Source: Zasmidium citrigriseum (Eukaryota; Ascomycota; Dothideomycetes; Mycosphaerellales; Mycosphaerellaceae). From it: a stretch of 64,000 bases of DNA. Both the position numbers and the translations under genes were made by a program. Below, in pieces: positions 56,601 to 64,000 of this stretch. The notes under the pieces were generated by a model that searched no databases, was not told the origin of the DNA, and saw only the letters and a list, made by a program, of their open reading frames with translations. The first letter of the stretch is position 1. Every line of letters starts with the position of its first letter. Location: positions 930,001-994,000 of the forward strand of contig NHNW01000007.1 of assembly GCA_002786025.1 (NCBI GenBank). The letters run 5' to 3'.

Positions 56601-56778
56601 GGAGGCATTGGAGATGGTCGACCCGATCCTCAATGACTCTGAGGTGTATCAAGCCTTCGAATCTCGAAATTCAGACATGGTCTGGCTCGCTCGCTGGAGG
56701 ACAGGAGGGATCAGTGTACCAAAAGTACCTAACATGAATGGATCTCTCGGCGTGCGTTTTGCCACGGTCAATGGTTGA
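53665..56778 (+). CDS. TTI1: Tel2-interacting protein 1 (TTI1), HEAT-repeat protein
   Basis: A 1037-residue single-exon protein made of HEAT-like helical repeats throughout. The N-terminus IFPRLKPLCVALHQAAVEI and the segment LDEKIAEYVFVPLSYVL, followed by RVSLRCLELTFQCLAILIDQGW, match TTI1 family starts. An acidic insertion lies near the C-terminal third (DEGGENDQIQPQDDPE), and the end carries MKRAIGRMRSAPADYSDTGT. Tti1 forms the TTT complex with Tel2 and Tti2 and, with Hsp90, matures PIKK kinases (TOR, ATM/Tel1, ATR/Mec1, Tra1). Tra1 is a SAGA subunit, so pairing with SGF73 across a 292 bp divergent promoter is notable. An upstream in-frame ATG at 53548 would add 39 residues with no family counterpart; I prefer 53665. 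Confidence 0.87.
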   Translation: MESRNQIFPRLKPLCVALHQAAVEITGPKSNVTVLTQRLEDLKHALSSITSKPNSLDEKIAEYVFVPLSYVLKASQRVSLRCLELTFQCLAILIDQGWKSRIQPQLAAQVIILCTLMAEKQPKGTAASETTPELQASALWCLFHTFTVLGSAEEAKATINSEANFPQLGQTISVVLDALLDGRSIETQVAAMNTLKSLIENVATREVQAAFLPGIVSKLTRVLTPQTKQRRTHTVLVGSLEILQLLFRSTLGSPITTHSDGSRDSKSSSSVIDEKWLESAATQLKPAIANIVRLKDHSRGDVRQALGELCLLILKSCRTTLANCAEPTLETLLLLSTHEQDDSMKFRLESLIQGDPSISDLLQSTLYDWLQSLPTKIQAADELAKIRRVQQIRTAYTILKLGGVDTNALDQMLANILRDGVMVTLQSDAPKKNQDSASISPLHSLDLTVINDHHGGMHFTSSLVKHKGQQDVINAMQQFAISISNSSGSFAGDLARSLQQAYGEQQIASFWLLLDVTTAHFERQRDSEALLNIDNGSTQDHAHHLEELYSMSLDILSDSSDEQPNERLQALALRTLALRARVLGRDFRHELIDALYPVLHALATPHALLQQDSITTLNVYTSACGYANVKDLIVDNVDYLTNAVALKLNAFDVSPQAPQVLLMMVRLAGPSLLPYLEDTIDSIFAALEDYHGYPLLVELLFRVLSVVADEGAKAPQLTIKAGNGNHAMTNEWSPMTIAELTLSLRDRTENPLPFETEEKEPHPQRPWKTIEDADRDEGGENDQIQPQDDPEMPPPAPKTYGLLLKISELTQHFLPSASPTLRSSLLALIKTTIPSIAQHENSFLPLINTLWPEITPRLDDTESHIISNALDVVGMLCQYAGDFMRSRILQLWPRLVEIHRQTVREVLHITIPVKGSSAGKTDSSTALIPSRMQMKRAIGRMRSAPADYSDTGTRIIWAALMSAVTSVVRYVEVPPELFEEALEMVDPILNDSEVYQAFESRNSDMVWLARWRTGGISVPKVPNMNGSLGVRFATVNG

Positions 56779-57317
56779 AAGCATGCGCATCGATAGCACA
56801 TGGAAGCTTGTGTTTTGAGCAAACGTCAACACTTCGAAATTCCATCCCGAAGCCCAGAAAACGTGGCAAACGTGCAAGTTCCGAGCAGTACTTCGGTATG
56901 TCGGTTGATATAAGCCTGCATCGATGGTGCAGAAAATCCCTGCGTGGTGCTGTTTGCAATGATGTTTGGACAATCAGCGGTGTTTGTCGATTCTTGCATC
57001 CCGTTTCGGCAAACACCTACAATCGAATAGCCAACAACACCAAACATCGAGGTGGCACATCAACATAAGAAGGCGCAAGACGCATTGGACTCGTTGTCGT
57101 CCATTTGTCAACAACTCGTCGCTTCGACTTCATCGACTCCGCGACATCCAAAACATCTCATGTCATAACACTACACGACTCGATCCGGCGGCTGTCTGTC
57201 TTACAACATTTCCACTTTTCTTTCGATCGACTACACCACAAGCGAAGCATCAAATACCACCACAACCCTCACGATCAACCATTGCCCTCCGATCGACCAT
57301 CAACAATATCGACAGCC
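56779..57317. other. Intergenic region
   Basis: The 539 bp hold the TTI1 3' flank and the promoter and leader of the small Cys/His gene. The part just upstream of 57318 is rich in C and A with little G, as in many fungal 5' leaders. Confidence 0.5.
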
Positions 57318-57575
57318 ATGTGTTACCACAAATACACCCACTACCGAACATGCACCGAGCACGTCCCAATGCACACCCACATGTGCCCCAAGAATGTCAC
57401 CGAAGACGTCTCGAGAGTCATTTTCTGCGAAGACTACCAAGCGATTCGACAGAGCTCTGATGCGGCTTGTCCACATTGTCCTGATCCTTCGACTGTTACG
57501 ACGCCGACTTCGACTTCGACGAGGCATGCTTATCCTACGCCGCCCAAGACGGGGACGCCGAGTTCGACGAGGTGA
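57318..57575 (+). CDS. Small Cys/His-rich protein
   Basis: An 85-residue ORF starting MCYHKYTHYRTC. Cysteines at positions 2, 12, 23, 37, 51 and 54 and interspersed histidines, with a C-terminal CPHC, suggest zinc binding. Small proteins beginning MCYxK and ending in such a CxxC pair recur in filamentous ascomycetes without known function. No signal peptide is present, so it is not an obvious secreted effector. The Thr/Ser/Pro-rich tail (TTPTSTSTRHAYPTPP) looks disordered. The frame is open upstream from a GTG, but the ATG at 57318 begins the recognisable sequence. Confidence 0.6.
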   Translation: MCYHKYTHYRTCTEHVPMHTHMCPKNVTEDVSRVIFCEDYQAIRQSSDAACPHCPDPSTVTTPTSTSTRHAYPTPPKTGTPSSTR

Positions 57576-58141
57576 GGAGGCAGATGGAAAGTAATTTGAT
57601 CAAGTATCGAGGGATGGGGAGAAGACGAACCAGGCAAACCATGGATGCCGGTCTTTGATGAGCAGCAGAGAGAATCAAGACAAAGTCAACAGGGATAAAG
57701 GAGGACGGGTCGCGGGCTTTTATGATTGATTCGAGATTTTGATGGACAGGTGAAGGGAAGGCGGCACCACGATGGTGATTGGGCTTCACGCAGATGGAGT
57801 GAGGGTAATGCGAGTCGGATACAGGAGGGAACGGCTGCTTCTTGATACCATGCGGATGCAAAGTGCGATGCTATATCCAGCAATTGAAGTGCAATATCTC
57901 CGAACTCAATGCCACATTCGGTCATACGGTACTCTGCTCTCAGGCGACTTCAGGCCGTCGAGTTGTCTCTGAAGAAGCCAGTTGGGCTCCTGAATTTGAC
58001 GACTTTTTGGCTTTACCCTCCTACGGGCCTTCTGTATGTCCACGTGGGCCGCGAATACGCCGTTCCACGGCAGCTCCGCGTGTCTCTGCCTCTCTGAAGC
58101 CCTTCACTTGCTGCGTCCGGACTTGGTGTGCCTTGTCTTTC
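57576..58141. other. Convergent 3' intergenic region
   Basis: The 566 bp lie between the small Cys/His gene and the BTB gene. Nothing recognised. Confidence 0.5.
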
Positions 58142-58984
58142 TCATTTCTTGGGGCACGTCACTCCTTCGGGATGAATGTGCCATTGGCACAGATCGATCT
58201 TCTTGTACTCCTCTATCGTCAGAAACTTTGGCTTCTCGTAAAGCGCCGTGACCAGATCGGCCAAGCAGTCGGTGTTCCACTCCTTGAGCGCCGGAGAGAT
58301 GTCCTGGCCCTTGCTGAATCGCGTGGCAAATCCATACGTGATGAACTTGCGAAGCTGTGAATTCTCCATCGTGTTCTCATAGACGTATCTTGCGCTTATT
58401 GTGGGGTGGGCGTTGTATTTGCAGATAAGACTGTGGAGTGAAAAGATCACGTCGTTCTGCAGCATTGGAACCTCCCGGCGATCGCCAAAGCACCAGAGCT
58501 CGCAGAGTGTCGAGAAGCTCGCGTGACTACACGGCATCAACTTCTTCAAGTCTCGAATGTACAGCCAGCCCTTGAACTTCTCGAAGACGATGGAATCTTC
58601 TTCCGGCAACTTGATGATGCCGTCTTTAGACTCGGCAAAGCGACCGCCCTCGATGTTGTCGATGGCGACACGAAAGTAACCGGAGTAGAACTTGAGAAGG
58701 CCCTTGTAAATCTCGAAAGTCTTGGTTTTGTCGCCGCTGCCGACTTGGATCCGGACAATGTCATCGTACGCTTCTCTGGAGGGTGTCAGCAATGCGGTTA
58801 CCTAATGGGTTTTGAGACATCAGGAGGCATACGGAGGTGGGACCTTGTCTGGAGTGGTTGGAAGAGGGTCGCTCTTGCTTGCCGTGCTCGGCGTGACGGT
58901 AGAAGTGGCCGACTGACCAGCGACCGAGCCGGCGCCGTTCGTCGGCACTGGGCTCGATTTGCCCGTATCGGACGTCGAGGCCAT
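58142..58984 (-). CDS. BTB/POZ domain protein
   Basis: Exons 58833-58984 and 58142-58775, joined across a 57 bp intron (58776-58832; GTATGC donor, GCTGAC branch, CCAG acceptor), encode 261 residues. The first 50 residues are Ser/Thr/Pro-rich and disordered. The BTB fold follows: YDDIVRIQVGSG, TFEIYKGLLKFYSGYFRVAI, IKLPEEDSIVFEKFKGWLYI. After it comes a helical region (FSTLCELWCFGDRREVPMLQ) like the BACK-like extension of fungal BTB proteins. Such proteins are a large family in filamentous fungi; some are Cul3 adaptors, most are uncharacterised. The spliced start adds the N-terminus missing from the frame that begins downstream of the acceptor. Confidence 0.8.
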
Positions 58985-59524
58985 CGCGATGAGGTTGCCC
59001 GATGGATGTCGTGGATGTCGGAGGTGGGCTCGTCGCTCGAGGAAAGAAAGAGATGTGCGGATTGCCAAGGGCGATGACTAAAGCCGCGCTAGTCTAGAAT
59101 CTTCATGTGAAAGTCCCTTGAAATTGTTGGCTGTGCCACATTCAACATTCATGTCTAGAATATGATCATCTTGCAGCACTGTACGAATCAATGCTTTCGC
59201 CTATTAGCATATTCTGAACGACAAGTCTTGAAGTAAAACGTATCTGTGGTTGGCATCAGCTGTGTTCAAGTATCTTTCCGCTGACCGCACTCCTCTTATT
59301 TCGATGAGGGCCTCGACAGCGACGACGTTGTGAGCGATATAAGTTCTACTGCAGTGAGTTTGTCTCAAAAGGTTTTGAAAGAGCGACCGAAGAGCGCTTG
59401 GACGTTGACTGAAGAGCGAAAAAGGGATCAAATCAACAGCTGCCAACAACTCCTCGCTAACCAACAGACAATCCCAGGATTCCGATCGCCTCCAAAACTA
59501 CCAAGACTTTTCTGGATCACCTCG
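58985..59524. other. Intergenic region
   Basis: The 540 bp contain the BTB promoter and the 3' flank of the P-type ATPase. Nothing else recognised. Confidence 0.5.
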
Positions 59525-62500
59525 CTACCACGCACACCTTGCGAAGACGCCCTTCGGATACCTCCTAACCAAAAATTTCCTCCCCTCGTCAAGCAAAAGA
59601 ATACCCATTCCGAACGCCATGGGCAGGAACCAATACTCTGCCGGAATGACTGCCGTCTGTAGGGATCCATGGAACGCAGGTAGATAGAGGAAGAAGATCG
59701 CAAAAACAAGCGCAAAGCAGATGGCCGGGATCAGATACCAGTTCATGCTCTGCTTGAGGACGGAAAGTCGGCGGGTTCGGAGGGCGAACAGCGTGAACCA
59801 TTCTGTTCAGGGTCAGCCTATGTCTTCGTTCGTATATGGGGATTGGGGATATGAGAACACTCACGCATGACCACCAGCGTCACAAAATATATGCTACTAG
59901 CAACATTCAAGATCTGCTGTTGTTCGTCCTTGGTGAAGCCAGGCTGAATCTGGTTGAACCCGAACCACAGAGTCGAGAACTGAATCCCTTGACGATCGGC
60001 ATACCAATAGCCCATGGCAAAAGCACACACCGTCTCAAGAATACCAATAAACCCGTACGCCTGGAGAACCAGTTGCCAATTGACCAATCGATCCTTCTTC
60101 GCATTACGCGGCGGGCGAAGGAGGACGTCAGCTTCAGGCTTCTCGTAGGCCATCGCAGTCGCTGCAGCACAATCCGTGAAACAGCATATTATTATCATCA
60201 GGAAAGAGCTCAGGATCTGCGGTAGGCCGAATGCTATGTTGGTCATGACCGGCCAGAACTCGGAGAACGATCCCGCGGGAAGAAGGTACGTAATCGTCTT
60301 CTTGAGGTTGTCGTAGACGACTCGGCCGTATTTGACTGCTTCTACGATGGCGGCGAAGGAGTCGAGGAGGACCATGTCGGCTGCTTCGATGGCGATGTCG
60401 CTGCCGGAGCCCATGGCGATGCCAATGTCAGCCTGTCAAGGAAGTAGTCAGCGTGCTGTTCATGTACAATGATCGCCCGCAAGATCATCGGATGCTCAAT
60501 GGCTACTCACTTCTTTGAGAGATGGGGCGTCGTTCACACCATCTCCAGTCATGCCAACGGTCATTCCACGCTTCTGAAATTCCTTGACAATCTGTAGCTT
60601 GTGTTCTGGGGTCGTTCTCGCAAAGACGATTTCTTCATATGTGGCCAGCTGGTCCCACATACTCTCGTCCAGTGTCTCAATATCAGCGCCAGAGAGCACG
60701 ATGCTTCGTTTCTTCTCAACATCCGCGAAGCCTGCGCTTTCCAGGTAACCAGGCGAGAAGGACAAGCAAGCTACGTCGTCGATGTTCTTTGGGGTCGCCG
60801 TGATGATGCCACATTCGGCCGCAATGGCCTGCGCGGTCAGCTTGAAGTCGCCCGTGACCATGAACACCCTCACTCCAGCGCCTCTCAAAGTTGCGACGAC
60901 CTCAGGGATCTCTGGGCGAGGAGGATCGACAATGCCGACCAGCCCGGTCATGACCAAGTCCTGCGAACCTCGTCCCATGATATCGCGTTCGTATTCTCTC
61001 GGTTGCTCTTCGGGGTCGAATAGCAACTTCTCCAGACCACGTTCAGCCAGAAGGATCACCCGCTTGCCTTGACTCGACCAGAAATCTTTAATCCCCTCGA
61101 AAGTGCGTCTATCACTCTCATCCATGTGCTTGATAGACCCATCGCTGTCCAAGTAGGAGACGCAACGAGGCAGTAGAATATCTGGCGCGCCTTTGATCAT
61201 CAGTAGCGGATTGTCGGACGTCTCTGATCGAGCAACATTGATCGCGAACTTGTTCTTGCTGTTGAACGCGACTTTGAATATCGATCGCCATGTAGCTCGA
61301 AGCTCTGCCACTGGGTACATTGACTGAGCGAAGCGGAGGATTGCTGAGTCTGTAGCGTCTCCATTGACCTTTCGAGATTCGAGAGGCTTGTCCATCGTCG
61401 ATGCGTCGAATTCGGCCTCGTTACACACGGCACAGACGTTGGCCAGCTGCCTCACTCCTTCGCTATATCTGTATCGCTGCTCGGCTACTCCCTCAGTGGC
61501 TTGAGCGGGCTCTTTGCCAACGAGAAAGTCGGTAACAGACATTTGGTTTCTGGTCAATGTCCCTGTCTTGTCACTGCATATGACATTGACGGCACCAAGG
61601 GTCTCAACAGTCTTCAAGCTCTTGCAGAGGATGTTGTTCTTCTTCATGACATTCGCGACGATCGTCAAACTGGCTGTGACAGCGATAGGTAGTCCTTCTG
61701 GTATGAAAGCAACTGCAACACTGACACAGCTGACGATCAGCTGGGACACCGAGATGAAGTCTGGATGTTCTTGTCGTAGCCAGGCTGCCCAGAGAATGAT
61801 GACGATTACGACCATCGTGAGCATCAAGCAGACAATGATGCCAACGAAGTAGTAGATCTCTCGTTCCAACGGCGTGAGGCCTTTCTTGGGAGTAGACGTA
61901 AGCTTAGCAATTCGCCCAAAAACTGTGCGGTCGCCAGTCTCCACGATTAGACCCCACGCCGATCCGGAGACACAGTGTGTGCCAGCAAGACCGATGTTGG
62001 CCGTCTCCAGATAGTTGTAATCAGTCGAGTCGACGGCTCCGAGCAATGGTACTGTCTCTCCCGTTAAGATCGATCGGTCGAATCGGGCGTCAGACGAGAC
62101 TTCGAGGAAGCGAACGTCGGCTGGGAGCTTGTTGCCAATGGTGATGCGGAGGACGTCGCCAGGAACGACATCTCTGCCATCCACGCGCTCTTGCGTGCCA
62201 TTGCGTAAGACCATGCACTCTTCGGGAAGCATCTTCGTAATGGAATTCATGACTCTCGAGCTCGAGAAGTCTTGCCACCATGAGAAGGCCGCCTGGATAA
62301 TCCATACTATGAGGAGAACAATTGCCAGGGCAAGATTAGCGACCGCTGGGTCAGGGTTTCCCAATGGTCTCCAGGCGACCCACACGAGGATGCTTGCTAT
62401 GAGGAGGATAGAGCCGAAGCCGCCGAAGAGGTAGCCGCAGGTTTTCTGAAACCACCTCGAAGAGGGAGGTGAAGGAACATTGCGTCCGATCGTCTTGAGC

Positions 62501-62943
62501 TTTTGTGTCACCTGGGCGCTGGAGAGGCCATTGTTGCGAGTGGTCGAAAAGCGGGCGAGAAGATCGTCCGCGGATGCGGTATGGTAGTCGATGTTCTTGA
62601 AGTCGATCTCGGTGGCTTTCCCTTTCTTCTCCTCTTTCCTAGGTTTCTTCTCATCTTCAGCAAATGTGTTCCACTTGTGCTCTTCGATGCCATAAGATAA
62701 AGTCCTGAACACAGGAGGAAGGGCAATGTGAGGATCTATACTTCTGCGTGCTGTTCGGATTGATAAGGATGAGTCTCTTGAGCGAGAGCGGGGTCGTGAA
62801 CGTTCTCCACCAGCTGTATTGACCCGCCGTGGGTGAAAGGCGACATCGTCGTGGTAAGTGATGCGGCCTCGATCGCTTGATCTCGCAGTCTCCGAAAAGG
62901 TGTGAGCCTTCGGTAGGCGTCCCGGCAGCTCGGAGTCGTCCAT
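59525..62943 (-). CDS. P-type cation ATPase, type IIC-like (Na+/K+-ATPase alpha family)
   Basis: Exons 60511-62943, 59865-60432 and 59525-59802, with introns of 78 and 62 bp, encode 1092 residues. Actuator motif LTGET is at 294-297. The membrane motif PEGLP is at 415-419, and the phosphorylated aspartate in CSDKTGTLTRNQM is Asp458. KGAPD binds ATP, and the hinge motif TGDGVND is at 799-805. Ten membrane segments are expected, the last four encoded after the second intron. The N-terminal 110 residues are polar and basic, with an RSRPRSRSRDSS run. The sequence resembles the fungal Na,K/H,K-ATPase-like branch rather than the ENA sodium pumps or PMA proton pumps. No beta-subunit gene is visible nearby. 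Ion specificity is not determinable. Both introns are needed to reach the family C-terminus. Confidence 0.88.
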
Positions 62944-63592
62944 GGCAGTTGAGATCGATCAAAGTGGGAGGAACTCACCAAGCAAAACGAGAAGGAAAGA
63001 GCTCTACATGTATCTGTCGGAAGGCCCACCTCGAAGGAACTAAACCAACTCGCTCATGTGCCATCCACGCGAAGCTCCAAGTGAGACAAAGGCATCTGCA
63101 CGCTGCATCTCTGACGATGCTCAACGGCGTGCGCGCGTGGTGGACAAAGGATTCACGAATTTCCGTTGATCTTGGCCATGCACAGCCTGCGCGCCATCGC
63201 TGAAACGGCTGCGTGATTTACGGAGGACACTGACTGAGTATGAGGCATTTTCTGTCGAGACAGCTAGTCAGCATCAGGGCTGGGAACGGCTTGCCCAATG
63301 CGACACCGTAACATCGACTCGCATCGTCGCTTCGAATGGAACCGCTGTTCTGATAGCATGTGAGAAGGCGGCGATGGTTTCGCTGGGGCGTTGAGGTTGA
63401 GGCTGGTTGTCCAAACGAAGCAGGAGGTCATCGAGGAGGTGACGTTCAGAGTGAGAGGACGCCAACGCGCACGCGAACCAATCATTCACCTCACACTTCG
63501 CCCCAACGCCAAGAAAGCTTACCGAAACTCTGCCCCGGAGCAACGGTGAACCCAGCCATTGTCATTGCTGGCGGCCTGTGTTGAAGTATACC
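62944..63592. promoter_or_regulatory. Divergent promoter region ATPase / sulfatase
   Basis: The 649 bp lie between two divergent starts and contain both promoters. No specific motif is claimed. Confidence 0.5.
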
Positions 63593-64000
63593 ATGGCGTC
63601 GCCACCACGCAAGAACATCCTCCTGCTCATCGCAGATGACTTGGGCAAGTACGTCGGATGCTACGGCTGCAAGTCAATCAAGACGCCCAACCTCGACAAG
63701 CTCGCGGCCGATGGAGTGAGATTCGACAATGCCTTTGCTAGCACAGCGTCCTGTAGTGGCAGCCGCTCGACAATCTACACTGGCCTTCACACGCATGAGA
63801 ATGGGCAGTATGGACTGCACTGGTTCCGGTCACACTTCCAGACTTTCCACCACATAGACTCTGCGCCTGGCCTCTTCAACGAAGCCGGCTACCAAACGGG
63901 CATTGTTGGCAAAATTCATGTCGGGCCGCCTGAAGTGTACCCATGGCAAGTCAGAAAGGAGAGCGACACGCGTGATGTGGCGTGGGCGGCAGACGAGGGC
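63593..64000 (+). CDS. Sulfatase, 5' part only (runs off the window)
   Basis: The first 136 codons of a sulfatase of the alkaline-phosphatase superfamily, without intron so far. KNILLLIADDLGKYVGCYG carries the paired metal-binding aspartates (Asp15, Asp16). TPNLDKLAADGVRFDNAF is the typical next block. STASCSGSRSTIYTGLHTH contains the catalytic cysteine Cys54 (converted to formylglycine in active enzymes) and Arg58. The usual C-x-P-x-R is here C-S-G-S-R. HENGQYGLHWF and the KIHVGP segment fit the N-sulphoglucosamine sulphohydrolase-like group. There is no signal peptide, so the enzyme may be cytosolic. The substrate is unknown. Confidence 0.85.
   Translation, partial: MASPPRKNILLLIADDLGKYVGCYGCKSIKTPNLDKLAADGVRFDNAFASTASCSGSRSTIYTGLHTHENGQYGLHWFRSHFQTFHHIDSAPGLFNEAGYQTGIVGKIHVGPPEVYPWQVRKESDTRDVAWAADEG

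Overview
The window is nuclear DNA of a filamentous ascomycete. Genes are dense, on both strands, and interrupted by short GT-AG introns (mostly 49-62 bp, often with CTGAC-type branch sites). Fungus-specific families are present: a Zn2Cys6 regulator with a fungal-specific middle domain, DHA1 drug/H+ antiporter-type transporters, a CAP59-type mannosyltransferase, SNX41 and an Atg33-like protein. A Dothideomycete (Mycosphaerellales-like) is my inference from gene style only. Coding starts were taken at ATG. Several long reading frames begin at TTG or GTG and were re-started or joined through introns.

Layout. 1-2 kb: nothing supported. 2-4 kb: divergent pair of a peroxisomal 2,4-dienoyl-CoA reductase (SPS19, PTS1 SKL) and an Atg33-like mitophagy membrane protein. 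4.4-6.9 kb: three small co-oriented genes of unknown function, at least two of them membrane proteins. 7.5-13.5 kb: a nine-exon DHA1 transporter divergent from a Zn2Cys6 regulator, with a CGG-N14-CCG inverted repeat upstream of the transporter. 15-24 kb: PSR1-type CTD phosphatase, a flavin-dependent reductase/dehydrogenase with an apparent frameshift, and a CBM21 protein-phosphatase-1 targeting subunit (GAC1-like). 23.9-29.4 kb: a 5.5 kb gene-poor stretch. 29.4-36.7 kb: BolA3-like, SNX41, an OGFr-domain protein, and a second DHA1 transporter with a GC-AG intron. 37-43 kb: CAP59-type mannosyltransferase, NFKBIL1-like protein, STE14 methyltransferase. 43.6-47.2 kb: a large RING-H2/PH/VWA protein with the domain order of the yeast pheromone scaffold Ste5, convergent with STE14. 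47.2-52.1 kb: a second gene-poor stretch. 52-57.6 kb: SGF73 (SAGA) divergent from TTI1 (Tel2-Tti complex), then a small Cys/His protein. 58-64 kb: BTB protein, a type IIC-like P-type ATPase, and the start of a sulfatase that runs off the window.

Most genes are unrelated housekeeping functions arranged as divergent or convergent pairs. Three neighbourhoods suggest joint function: SPS19 with the Atg33-like gene (fatty-acid use and organelle turnover), the transporter-regulator pair at 7.5-13.5 kb, and STE14 beside the Ste5-like scaffold (prenylated pheromone/G-protein signalling). The least explained signals are the Ste5-like protein with a degenerate MIDAS, the abrupt mid-gene switches from C-rich to G-rich coding strand seen in several genes, and the frameshift in the flavoprotein.
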